NCBI GenBank assembly: GCA_963721445.1
Contig: CAVRIZ010000005.1
Location: 1,674,001 to 1,738,000, forward strand
Direction: 5' to 3'
Length of the DNA stretch: 64,000 nucleotides
Origin: DAIOEK01 sp963721445
GTDB taxonomy: Bacteria; Chloroflexota; Anaerolineae; Anaerolineales; Anaerolineaceae
A model generated the notes under the pieces. That model made no database searches. It saw nothing but the letters and a program-made list of their open reading frames with translations, and was not told where the DNA came from. Position 1 is the first letter of the stretch, and every line of letters starts with the position of its first letter. Positions 35,087 through 43,552 of the stretch are shown piece after piece. Position numbers and translations under genes: made by a program.

Positions 35087-35697
35087 AAGCGACGCTGTCC
35101 TGGGTGGTGGTGATCCTGGTTGGTTTGATTGTCCTGGCGGGATATTTTCTTCCGCTTGATCCTCTCCAGCAAGTACGTTACCTGGTCATCGACATTGCCA
35201 TCACACTGGCCGGGATCGCAACGATCGTTGGTGTTGTAAACTTACTATCCGTCCATAGCGCCCGTGTCCGTGATGAAAAACCGGATTGGTTCAACAGTGT
35301 TATTCTGGTTGTTGCCTTTGGCGGAACATTGATTTTTGGTCTGGTATTCAAACCTTCCCACCCCATTTTTCTTCGTCTTGTGAATTCCATTCAATTTCCG
35401 ATCGAGGCCAGTCTATTGGCATTATTGAGCGTAACACTGGCTGCCGCTTTGGTTCGGGCAATTCGACCGGGTATGAATAGAGCTTCCATTTTATTTATCG
35501 GGGCTGTGCTGATCTTCATTTGGGCAGCCACAGGGTTTATCCCATTTCAAGCGAATAAAGGAATTCAACCCGTGCTCACTTTTCTAAACACACTGCAGAT
35601 CGGCGGGGCACGGGGTATGTTGCTTGGGATTGGGTTGGGTGCATTGACGGCAGGTTTGCGGGTGGTGATTGGAAAGGATATCCCATCGGGGAAATGA
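35083..35697 (+). CDS. multi-span membrane protein of the MutL operon
   Basis: A 204-residue integral membrane protein with about six spans: LSWVVVILVGLIVLAGYFLP, YLVIDIAITLAGIATIVGVV, SVILVVAFGGTLIFGLVF, ASLLALLSVTLAAALVRAI, ILFIGAVLIFIWAATGFIP and a final glycine-rich one. GTG start overlapping the previous stop (GTGA). No family with known function is recognised; it probably forms a complex with its operon partners. Confidence 0.75.
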   Translation: MKATLSWVVVILVGLIVLAGYFLPLDPLQQVRYLVIDIAITLAGIATIVGVVNLLSVHSARVRDEKPDWFNSVILVVAFGGTLIFGLVFKPSHPIFLRLVNSIQFPIEASLLALLSVTLAAALVRAIRPGMNRASILFIGAVLIFIWAATGFIPFQANKGIQPVLTFLNTLQIGGARGMLLGIGLGALTAGLRVVIGKDIPSGK

Positions 35698-35698
35698 C

Positions 35699-37840
35699 AT
35701 GACCGTTAGTTGTCCGAAATGCGGAAGGAATAATCCAGATGAGGCATATATTTGCCAATTTTGTGATTCTCCGCTTGTCATTTATCAAGCTCCCCAGATC
35801 CCTCCGATGGAACCGCCACATACTGACAATGTAGAACCTGTCAATCAATCCAATCCAACGGAAAATCCTGCAAGTGAACCTCCTGAAAGCGGATCACCTG
35901 AATGGTTGGAACTGTTGCGGAAGAAAAAAGAGCAGGATGCCCAAAAACTGGGTGAAGACTTCTTCAATCGGTTTGGTCCCATGCCATCCCAAACCAATGA
36001 GCCGGAGGCGCCTACCGACGGGGAAGAATGGCTTCACCGCCTTCCCATGTCAGATCTCCCAGCAAGCTCTCCGCCGCTTGAGGAAGAGTCAACACCTCCT
36101 GTTCAAGCTGGACCACCGGAATGGTTATCTTCCATCCGAAATAAGATCACCGAGGAAACTCCTCAACCTGAAGAAGTTCATACCGATTCTGGCGAAGACT
36201 GGTTGAATAAACTCCGGAAGCAGACGGAAGAGTTGCATACACCGCAGGAAGGACTACCAGCCTGGGCAGAACCATCACATGAGGTTGAATCGGTCACATC
36301 ACCTTCCCCATTTGTTGAAGAACCTGCTGCTGAATCGTTGGACGAGTTCCCAATAGACGAACCCCGCCAGCCAGTCCTGTTTGATGATCTGCGCGGAGAA
36401 CCTGATCTGAGTTCTATCGAGAGTTATTCAGAACCTATCGAGGAAGAACCTGATCATCCGATCCCGGAGCAATTAAGAAATAGCATTCCGCAGATGGATT
36501 CCTATCAATTATCGGAAGACATCCTCCCTCCAGAAGAAGAATTACTCAAGATGAAGGATGAACCCAGGGAGAAGATTTCTGGTCGGGAGATCCCTAACTG
36601 GTTGACGGCAATACTTGGCGAAAACGAAGCGGAAGCCACCGCCATGTCTGCAGTGGACGCTTTACAAAGCGATAGTGGAGAAGTCGGATCAGTTCAACCC
36701 GGCGCTTTACCGGGCTGGGTGCAGGCTATGCGTCCGACTGAAATCTCATCACCGATGAAATCAGCCGCCATTGAAGCTGAAAAGAATTTGGAAAAAAGCG
36801 GCCCGTTAGCCGGCATCCGGGGGATATTACCCGGAGAAACGGCCATTCCAGCTTACACAAAAACGGTGGATTATCACGTGGGACTGGAGAACCGGCAAAA
36901 ACGGGAAGATCATGTCCAGGCTTTCCAGGAGATCCTGACTGCAGAGACCACCGAGGTCAAAGTACCGGGTTATCGCAGAACCCGTGCAGCGGGAACCGTC
37001 CGATGGATCATTATGGTCCTGCTATTCTTCATTATGTTGACTTCGGTAGTCGGCTCATCCAAACCGGTTTATCTCCCTACGTCCATGCCCCGGGAGACAA
37101 TCCAACTATTCCAATCGATCGTGTCTCTACAACCCGGTGATAAGATCCTGGTCGCCATCGATTATGAACCTGCTTACGCGGGAGAAATCGAGGCGGTAGC
37201 TAGTCCGGTGATGAATCACTTGATGGTGAAACAGGCGGAAATTTATGTGGTTTCCACAAACCCGGCCGGGGCAGCTCTGGCGCAAAAGATGATCGATAAT
37301 ATCGGTCTTTTTCCGCAGACCAGCCATGAGCCATATTTATCCGGAGAAAAATTCCATCTGGTCGGATACCTTCCAGGAGGCCAGGCCGGAATTCAGGCGT
37401 TGAATACAGGTTTAGCAAGGGCGATTCCACTTACACAAGACCTTAAACCGACAACAGAACTACCGGGTATATCTGGACTCACCAACTTAACTGAATTTAA
37501 AGCACTGTTGATCTTGTCAGACCAACCTGACACCGTGCGCTCATGGTTGGAACAAATCAAACAAACAGAGGGGGTGCCCGCGTTATGGGCTGTGGTTAGT
37601 GCGCAGGCAGTCCCCATGTTAAGACCGTATGTTCGATCTGGTCAATTAAAAGGATTGGCAGCCGGCGAATATGGAGGGTCTCTGTATGAAAGGATATTCC
37701 AACAGCCCGGTCTTGCCTGGAGTCAATGGAATGCCTACCATACTGGATTACTGGCAGCACTTATCTTGATAATAATTGGTGGCGTCCTGAATTTTACCGG
37801 ACAGTTGATCCTGCAAGCCCGGAGAAAAAAAGCCCCATGA
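35699..37840 (+). CDS. zinc-ribbon protein with repeated P-x-W-L motifs and membrane C-terminus
   Basis: A 713-residue protein. A zinc ribbon (CPKCGRNNPDEAYICQFC) opens it. Residues about 30-400 are acidic, Pro/Glu-rich and probably disordered, but contain about seven copies of a short aromatic motif: SPEWLELL, EEWLHRL, PPEWLSSI, EDWLNKL, LPAWAEP, IPNWLTAI, LPGWVQAM. A membrane span (about 440-460, WIIMVLLFFIMLTSVVG) leads to an ordered domain of some 230 residues and a last span before a basic tail (QARRKKAP). The start at 35699 lies two bases past the previous stop. It looks like a scaffold that gathers partners at the membrane; no enzyme motif is visible. Confidence 0.75.
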   Translation: MTVSCPKCGRNNPDEAYICQFCDSPLVIYQAPQIPPMEPPHTDNVEPVNQSNPTENPASEPPESGSPEWLELLRKKKEQDAQKLGEDFFNRFGPMPSQTNEPEAPTDGEEWLHRLPMSDLPASSPPLEEESTPPVQAGPPEWLSSIRNKITEETPQPEEVHTDSGEDWLNKLRKQTEELHTPQEGLPAWAEPSHEVESVTSPSPFVEEPAAESLDEFPIDEPRQPVLFDDLRGEPDLSSIESYSEPIEEEPDHPIPEQLRNSIPQMDSYQLSEDILPPEEELLKMKDEPREKISGREIPNWLTAILGENEAEATAMSAVDALQSDSGEVGSVQPGALPGWVQAMRPTEISSPMKSAAIEAEKNLEKSGPLAGIRGILPGETAIPAYTKTVDYHVGLENRQKREDHVQAFQEILTAETTEVKVPGYRRTRAAGTVRWIIMVLLFFIMLTSVVGSSKPVYLPTSMPRETIQLFQSIVSLQPGDKILVAIDYEPAYAGEIEAVASPVMNHLMVKQAEIYVVSTNPAGAALAQKMIDNIGLFPQTSHEPYLSGEKFHLVGYLPGGQAGIQALNTGLARAIPLTQDLKPTTELPGISGLTNLTEFKALLILSDQPDTVRSWLEQIKQTEGVPALWAVVSAQAVPMLRPYVRSGQLKGLAAGEYGGSLYERIFQQPGLAWSQWNAYHTGLLAALILIIIGGVLNFTGQLILQARRKKAP

Positions 37841-38502
37841 ACCTGCCCGTCAGCGAACTTATCTGGGGGATTATCGGATTTCTCCTATCCATCCTGGTCT
37901 TCAGTTATCTGATCGGGGATAATCCGTTATTTCGTTTCGCCATCCACCTTTTCATCGGGGTATCCGCAGGGGTGGTGTCAGTTGTTATCCTGTATCAGGT
38001 TTTGTATCCAAGATTGGTCCTGCCCTTCCTGACAGGAACCAGCACACAAAAGTTGATGGCTTTGATCCCACTCGGGCTCTCGATTCTGCTTTTATTCAAG
38101 GTCTCTCCCGCAATGGGAAGATTTGGAAACATCCCATCCGCTTATCTCCTTGGCGCAGGTGCCGCATTAACTATAGGCGGCGTTGTTCTGGGCACGTTAA
38201 CTCCTCAGACAATCGCGGCGGTTGCGCCATTCGGAAAAGAGTATTCGGTTGGCGAAAAACTTGAAGGCACACTCATCTTGATCGCCGCGATCACAACACT
38301 TTTATATTTTTATTTCGGGACTCGATTCGAAATTGGCAAACCACTCAAACGCCCAGCCTGGATCGAATGGAGTGCCAGGATTGGACAAATTTTCATTTTA
38401 ATAACACTCGGAGCGATATTTGCAGGAGTGTATGTTACCGCCATCACTGCCCTATCTGAACGGCTGATTACATTCTGGAATCTGATCCATAACCTCTTGT
38501 AG
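37837..38502 (+). CDS. multi-span membrane protein of the MutL operon
   Basis: A 221-residue membrane protein with about six spans (LIWGIIGFLLSILVFSYLIG, FAIHLFIGVSAGVVSVVILY, LMALIPLGLSILLLF, SAYLLGAGAALTIGGVVLG, LILIAAITTLLYFYF, IGQIFILITLGAIFAGVYV). Its ATG overlaps the preceding stop (ATGA), so a longer frame starting upstream is not used. Function unknown; the MutL gene starts directly after its stop codon. Confidence 0.75.
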   Translation: MNLPVSELIWGIIGFLLSILVFSYLIGDNPLFRFAIHLFIGVSAGVVSVVILYQVLYPRLVLPFLTGTSTQKLMALIPLGLSILLLFKVSPAMGRFGNIPSAYLLGAGAALTIGGVVLGTLTPQTIAAVAPFGKEYSVGEKLEGTLILIAAITTLLYFYFGTRFEIGKPLKRPAWIEWSARIGQIFILITLGAIFAGVYVTAITALSERLITFWNLIHNLL

Positions 38503-39723
38503 ATGATGATAATGACTTCAAAAGCGCCTGATATTGACTCATTACTCGCAGTAGATGTAGGAACCGTTCATACACGGACCTATATGTTTGAGATTGCGGG
38601 AGATAGCTTCCGATTCATCGCCCAGGGTATTGCGCGCACCACTGCGGAATATCCATCACATGATATTGGTGAAGGAATTGTCGAATCCATCCATAATCTG
38701 GAAGAAATCACCGGTCATCAGATACTTGGTCCAGATGGTCGTTTTATCATGCCCATGTTACCTGGTGGACAGGGAGTTGATGCGATCACCGCAACCATCT
38801 CTGCCGGACCGAACATGAAAATTGTCTGTGCTGGATTATTAGGTGACGTATCACTGGTTAGCGCGGAACACCTGGCAAAAACCAGCTATACCCGGGTTTT
38901 GGATCAGGTCAGTATTAATGATTCCCGCAAAATGGACGAACAAATTGATTCGATCTTAAAGATCTTACCGGACGCCATCATTCTTTCTGGCGGATCAGAT
39001 GAGGGTGCCAGCCATTCCCTCAGGAGAGTATTAACTACGCTTGGCATAAGCTGTAGTTTGATCCCTCCAGAAAAGCGACCCGAAATTCTGTTTGCCGGAA
39101 ATAAAGCGATCCGCGGTGATGTGAAGGGAATCCTGGAAGGGAGCGTTACAGTAAGTATCGCGCCCAATATTCGCCCGCAACCGGAAATTGAGATACTTGA
39201 TCCGGCTCAGGGTATGCTGACTGATATGGTGAATCGATACCGCTTTCGACAATTGGTCGGAGCGAACGACCTCAACAATCTGGTTGGCTCCAGATTGCTT
39301 CCGACCGCTTCCTCGTTTGGAAGAATGATCCGCTTCCTTGGCAAGGTATATCACAGCCAGAGAGGTGTCTTCGGGATCGATATGGGCTCGATGTTGACAA
39401 CGGTAGCCATTGGCAAAGCCGGGAAACTGCAGATGCGCGTCACCCAACCGGGTCAGGATAGGATGAGTTTTCTGGAAGCGATGTACCAAATTCCGATCCA
39501 AGAGTTGCTTCCGTGGATTGGTTACAATTTGAGTGAAGAGTACATTCGCGATTACCTGATCAACAAAGCCGTGTACCCTGCCAGTATTCCGACAACCCAG
39601 GAAGATCTTGCAATCGAATATGCGCTAGCGCGGTATCGATTAAGCAACGCAGTCAGTCAATTTTCTCAATCCTATCCTGGTTTGAACTTAAAATTTTCGG
39701 AATGGTTTGCAACCCGGATTTGA
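38503..39723 (+). CDS. glutamate mutase L (MutL/GlmL)-like ATPase, N-terminal part (frameshifted)
   Basis: About 400 residues of an ASKHA-fold ATPase related to GlmL/MutL, the protein encoded with B12-dependent glutamate mutase and thought to repair or chaperone it. The phosphate-1 loop is LLAVDVGTVHTRTYMFE, an internal second loop is GVFGIDMGSMLTTVAIGKAG, and AIILSGGSDEG is a further glycine loop. As read the frame ends at FSEWFATRI, but dropping one T from TTT 39706-39708 gives FSEWLQPGFEPIIISG and runs on into the next entry, forming one 587-residue protein. No mutase subunits are present in the window. It is not related to the DNA mismatch-repair protein of the same name. Confidence 0.82.
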   Translation: MMIMTSKAPDIDSLLAVDVGTVHTRTYMFEIAGDSFRFIAQGIARTTAEYPSHDIGEGIVESIHNLEEITGHQILGPDGRFIMPMLPGGQGVDAITATISAGPNMKIVCAGLLGDVSLVSAEHLAKTSYTRVLDQVSINDSRKMDEQIDSILKILPDAIILSGGSDEGASHSLRRVLTTLGISCSLIPPEKRPEILFAGNKAIRGDVKGILEGSVTVSIAPNIRPQPEIEILDPAQGMLTDMVNRYRFRQLVGANDLNNLVGSRLLPTASSFGRMIRFLGKVYHSQRGVFGIDMGSMLTTVAIGKAGKLQMRVTQPGQDRMSFLEAMYQIPIQELLPWIGYNLSEEYIRDYLINKAVYPASIPTTQEDLAIEYALARYRLSNAVSQFSQSYPGLNLKFSEWFATRI

Positions 39724-40264
39724 GCCGATCATCATTAGCGGCACGACCCTGACTGCTGCGCCATCGTTGGCACAGAGTTTATTGATGATCTTGGATGGGC
39801 TGCAACCGGTCGGTTTGACAACCATCGTGCTGGATCAAAACCATCTCCTCCCGGTTTTAGGCGCCGCGGGGCAATTATTACCCAATCTTCCGGTTGAAGT
39901 ACTGGAGACCGGAGCTTTATTGAACTTATGCACCGTCCTAGCTCCGGTCAGTAAAAAGCGACCTGGATCAATGATCATGAATATCCACATCATGACGGAG
40001 GACCAGCAGGAAATCGATATGGAAGTGCAGCAGGGATCTCTGACTGTCATCCCCTTGTCGCAGGGTGAGACGGCGCACTTGTTTATTGATACGCCCGAGA
40101 TGGATCAATCGGGATTATCCAGCGGTCAAACAGGCGGATTCAAGGTGACGGCAGGCGCGCTTGGAATCGTAATCGATGCCCGCGGAAGACCTGTCCGTAC
40201 GCCTGGAGAGATCCTCTCCCGGCAGGAACTCCTCAATCAATGGCTTACTATTTTAGGCGGATAA
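39707..40264 (+). CDS. MutL/GlmL-like ATPase, C-terminal part
   Basis: The last 185 residues of the MutL-like protein, in a different frame from its first part. GFEPIIISGTTLTAAPSLAQ and IVLDQNHLLPVLGAAGQL continue the ATPase fold, and the end has GFKVTAGALGIVIDARGRP. The TTG at 39707 is not a natural start; it simply marks where the second frame opens. The stop abuts the stop of the FGGY kinase on the other strand with no base between them. Confidence 0.78.
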   Translation: MQPGFEPIIISGTTLTAAPSLAQSLLMILDGLQPVGLTTIVLDQNHLLPVLGAAGQLLPNLPVEVLETGALLNLCTVLAPVSKKRPGSMIMNIHIMTEDQQEIDMEVQQGSLTVIPLSQGETAHLFIDTPEMDQSGLSSGQTGGFKVTAGALGIVIDARGRPVRTPGEILSRQELLNQWLTILGG

Positions 40265-41836
40265 TTAATCATACCCGGGCGGATAGCCGGTGATTTTTCG
40301 AATGTCCTCGTAAAGCGGTTTTAACTGTTTGTACATTCTCATATACACTTTTTGGTAAAGTGCATCATAAATTTCATGCGATGCCGGATCCGGCTCAAAA
40401 ACCTGCCCGATGCGAGTCATTTCCTGCACGGCTGTATTGAAGTCAGCGTGCAAGCCCAACCCGACTGCCGCATCGATGGCAGCTCCAAGCCCAGACGCTT
40501 CATATACATGAGGCTTGGACGCCGGCAGACCGAAAATATCCGCTGTCAATTGCATTGCCACATTGCTTTGACTTCCCCCTCCGGCAACCCGTACTTCCTT
40601 AATCCTTACCCCTGATCGTTTCTCTGTTTTTTCCATCCCGTCCCGCAGCGCATACGCCAAACCTTCTTGGATGGCACGATATAAGTGGGCTCGCTGATGG
40701 ACGTCACCAAATCCGATCACGGCTCCTTTGGCTTCCGGTCCGGGAATTTTAAGTCCGGGGGACCAGTAAGGTTGCAACACCAGACCCAGTGATCCCGGTG
40801 GAATTTGGCGGACGTTTTCTTCGAAGATTGCCTCCGCTTCCACGCCACGTTCGGTTGCAATCCGCTGTTCCAGGGCGCCAAATTCCTGCTTGAACCAGCT
40901 GACCATCCAATAGCCGCGATAGACCTGTATTTCCAGGCTGTAGGCATTGGGTACCGCGGCAGGGTATGGCGGAATAAGAGGAATAACCTCGGTATATTTG
41001 CGATGTGTGGTGTTGATGGTCGCGGATGTGCCATAACTGATACATGCGTTCCATGGATCGAGACACCCCGACCCTATCACCTCACAGGCTTTATCAGCCG
41101 CAGCAGCGATCAGGGGGAGTCCTTCCGGTATTCCAGTATCCATTGCAGCCTGGTGAGATATTATCCCAAGAGTTTGAGTGGGAGGCACCAATTCGGGTAA
41201 GAGGTTTGGATCCATGGGCACAGCCTGCCATTTCCAGTCGGATTTGCCTGCCCAATCCAGTTTTTTATAATCAAATGGGATGAAAGCCACCTGGCATCCG
41301 ACAGAATCCGCCAGACGTCCGGTAAGCTGGTACGTCAGATAACCGGAAAGGAGCATGTATTTATCCGTCTTTTCCCAGATCTCCGGCTGATGGGTGCGGA
41401 TCCAATTGCATTCGGCTTCTGCCTGCAGATAGGCGACTGTCTCAGACATGCCAGAGAGCGCGAATAAAGCGCCCCACATTCCAGACACCTTTTTTAGACC
41501 AAATGTACGGCGATTATCCATCCAGATAATGGCAGGTCGCAGCGGTTTGCCATCTTTATCAAGATTGATCACTGTGGATCGTTGGGTCGTCACCGCCACG
41601 CCTGCGATGGCTTCCTTAACCACTCCCGGCATTTCCCAGAGTTGCCGGCAAGCTTGGCAAACGGTCTGCCAGAATTGATCGGGTTCCAATTCAGCCCAAC
41701 CGGGCTGTTCACTTACATAAGGGGGAATTGCCACCCGGCTTTTGGCGAGTAAATTTCCTCGGAGATCAAACAATAAAGCCCGAACGCTCTGTGTTCCGTT
41801 ATCAATTGCCAGGATTGTCTGTGAATCTGTTTTCAT
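40265..41836 (-). CDS. FGGY-family carbohydrate kinase
   Basis: A 523-residue kinase of the FGGY family (glycerol/xylulose kinase type). The phosphate loop is LAIDNGTQSVRALLFD; ATTQRSTV and WMDNRRT are the usual substrate-side segments; the C-terminal ATP site is VRVAGGGSQSNVAMQLTAD. The substrate cannot be fixed by sequence alone, but its place next to a glycerol-3-phosphate dehydrogenase favours glycerol or a related polyol. AAAGGAT precedes the ATG. It is the last gene of a minus-strand cluster. Confidence 0.88.
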   Translation of the reverse strand: MKTDSQTILAIDNGTQSVRALLFDLRGNLLAKSRVAIPPYVSEQPGWAELEPDQFWQTVCQACRQLWEMPGVVKEAIAGVAVTTQRSTVINLDKDGKPLRPAIIWMDNRRTFGLKKVSGMWGALFALSGMSETVAYLQAEAECNWIRTHQPEIWEKTDKYMLLSGYLTYQLTGRLADSVGCQVAFIPFDYKKLDWAGKSDWKWQAVPMDPNLLPELVPPTQTLGIISHQAAMDTGIPEGLPLIAAAADKACEVIGSGCLDPWNACISYGTSATINTTHRKYTEVIPLIPPYPAAVPNAYSLEIQVYRGYWMVSWFKQEFGALEQRIATERGVEAEAIFEENVRQIPPGSLGLVLQPYWSPGLKIPGPEAKGAVIGFGDVHQRAHLYRAIQEGLAYALRDGMEKTEKRSGVRIKEVRVAGGGSQSNVAMQLTADIFGLPASKPHVYEASGLGAAIDAAVGLGLHADFNTAVQEMTRIGQVFEPDPASHEIYDALYQKVYMRMYKQLKPLYEDIRKITGYPPGYD

Positions 41837-41942
41837 AAGTATCCTTTATCTACGCCTATCTGTTGACAAATAAACAAATGTAACAGGAGTATGGATGAAC
41901 TGCTCTCGTTATTACCAATCGATCTCACTCATGCCTCAAGGA

Positions 41943-43529
41943 CTAATCAGGAAGTGAATAGCATTCCTTCCAGCGCTGAATGTAACGGGCTAGTTCACTA
42001 TCCCAGCGGAGGTCATCCCACCCGAGCTCGGATTGAACAATCCGGCGGACCTGATCCAGGTACTCTGTTCCACCCTCGCGTGCTGTCATGCCAAGGCGAA
42101 CCCGGCGAAGCAGTAGATCATCCAGATGCTCCACTGCTTCTGATCGTGCTGCCCAGCGGACCTCAGACCAGAGGGCAGTGTTCCCACCAATGGTCGACAT
42201 TTCCGACTGAGCCATATCATTTAAAATTGGCAGGGATGCGTTCCCATATCGCCCTGCCAGGCGTTGCCAGAGATCCTCCGGAATTCCTTTTGGTTTGAAT
42301 GGCGGAACCGAAAACATGGGTAGGTGAGGAGAGAATACCGGGTTGCCTGGGAGCCTTTCGCGAGCACTATTAAGGGTTTCCAACGCCATCACACGATACG
42401 TCGTAAGTTTACCCCCGGTAATGGTGACCAGACCGTTTTCTTCCCATAAGCAATGCGCCCGTGATTCCTTGGATGGATTTGACGTACCCGAACGGACGAT
42501 GGGTCTCAAACCGGAAAAGGAGGAGATCACATCGGTTTCAGATAGGCCAGCCTGTGGAAATAAATAATCCAACGCCTCAAACATATAGTTGACTTCTGCA
42601 CGGGTTACCAACGGTTCCGGGTGAGAATTTTCCATCTCAATGGGATGGTCAAGGTCCGTAGTTCCGATGATGGATACGCCTTCCCAGGGGAAGACAAACA
42701 TCGCCCGTTTATCACGCGGGTGAAAGAAGGTGATTGCCTGCTCGAGTGGCAGCCTTTCGTGAGAAAACAGGAGATGGCTGCCCCGTTGTTTTCGAATTCT
42801 TGGAGGTGCCTCCACTTCCGAACGCAGTTGGTCTGTCCAGGGACCTGTTGCCTGAATGACCACCCGGGCTTCCACATCTTTTTCGCGCTCAAGATTTCCA
42901 GTGGTTTGATCTTTTAGATGAGCACCGCACACCTTTCCATGCTTATCAAAAAGTAAATGGGTTGCTTTCGTATAATTGAGCGCAATGCCGCCCGATTCAA
43001 CGCCTTCCTGGAGGACCCGCAAGACCAATCGGCTGTCGTCGACTTCCGCGTCATAATAATAAAAGCCATCCGATAATTGGGGATTTGTCAGAACAGGATA
43101 ATCCCGGTGGACCTGCGCCCCGGTGAGGTGTCCGTGGGCCCATTTCGGCGCCAGTAGATCATAGATCGTGACCCCCAACCGATATGTTCGCCGGGTCCAT
43201 GCCCTGGCACCGAAGACGGGTAGCATAAACTTTAACGGAGTGACCAGGTGATGTGCTTGTCGGAGCAATCGCTCCCGCTCCCGTACAGATTCGCGGGTTA
43301 CATTGAATTGGCGATTACGCAGATAGCGAAATCCACCATGGACCAGCTTGGAAGACCGGCTGCTGGTTCCAAAAGCAAAATCATCCTGTTCCACCAGCAG
43401 CACCCGCAAACCGGTTCTGGCTGCTATATTCATGATCCCGGCGCCAGTGATTCCACCCCCAATGACGATAATATCCCAGGTCATATCCATTGATTTCCAG
43501 GCTTGATCCCGCCAATCCTGTTGCCACAT
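41943..43529 (-). CDS. glycerol-3-phosphate dehydrogenase/oxidase (GlpD-like)
   Basis: A 528-residue FAD-dependent dehydrogenase that oxidises sn-glycerol-3-phosphate to dihydroxyacetone phosphate. FAD motif DIIVIGGGITGAGIMNIAA, then the family block GTSSRSSKLVHGGFRYL, TTDLDHPIE and ITGGKLTTYR. A C-terminal helical domain completes the fold. GGGAGG eight bases before the ATG fixes the start. It is 23 bases downstream of the AGPS-like flavoprotein, so the two are one transcript; its product DHAP is a precursor of the substrate of AGPS-type enzymes. Confidence 0.9.
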   Translation of the reverse strand: MWQQDWRDQAWKSMDMTWDIIVIGGGITGAGIMNIAARTGLRVLLVEQDDFAFGTSSRSSKLVHGGFRYLRNRQFNVTRESVRERERLLRQAHHLVTPLKFMLPVFGARAWTRRTYRLGVTIYDLLAPKWAHGHLTGAQVHRDYPVLTNPQLSDGFYYYDAEVDDSRLVLRVLQEGVESGGIALNYTKATHLLFDKHGKVCGAHLKDQTTGNLEREKDVEARVVIQATGPWTDQLRSEVEAPPRIRKQRGSHLLFSHERLPLEQAITFFHPRDKRAMFVFPWEGVSIIGTTDLDHPIEMENSHPEPLVTRAEVNYMFEALDYLFPQAGLSETDVISSFSGLRPIVRSGTSNPSKESRAHCLWEENGLVTITGGKLTTYRVMALETLNSARERLPGNPVFSPHLPMFSVPPFKPKGIPEDLWQRLAGRYGNASLPILNDMAQSEMSTIGGNTALWSEVRWAARSEAVEHLDDLLLRRVRLGMTAREGGTEYLDQVRRIVQSELGWDDLRWDSELARYIQRWKECYSLPD

Positions 43530-43552
43530 TGAAATTTCCTCCCAAATGTAAA

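Noticed and set aside
38503..40264. DNA mismatch repair MutL
   Set aside because: It has the ASKHA ATPase loops of GlmL-type MutL, not the GHKL ATPase motifs of the repair protein.
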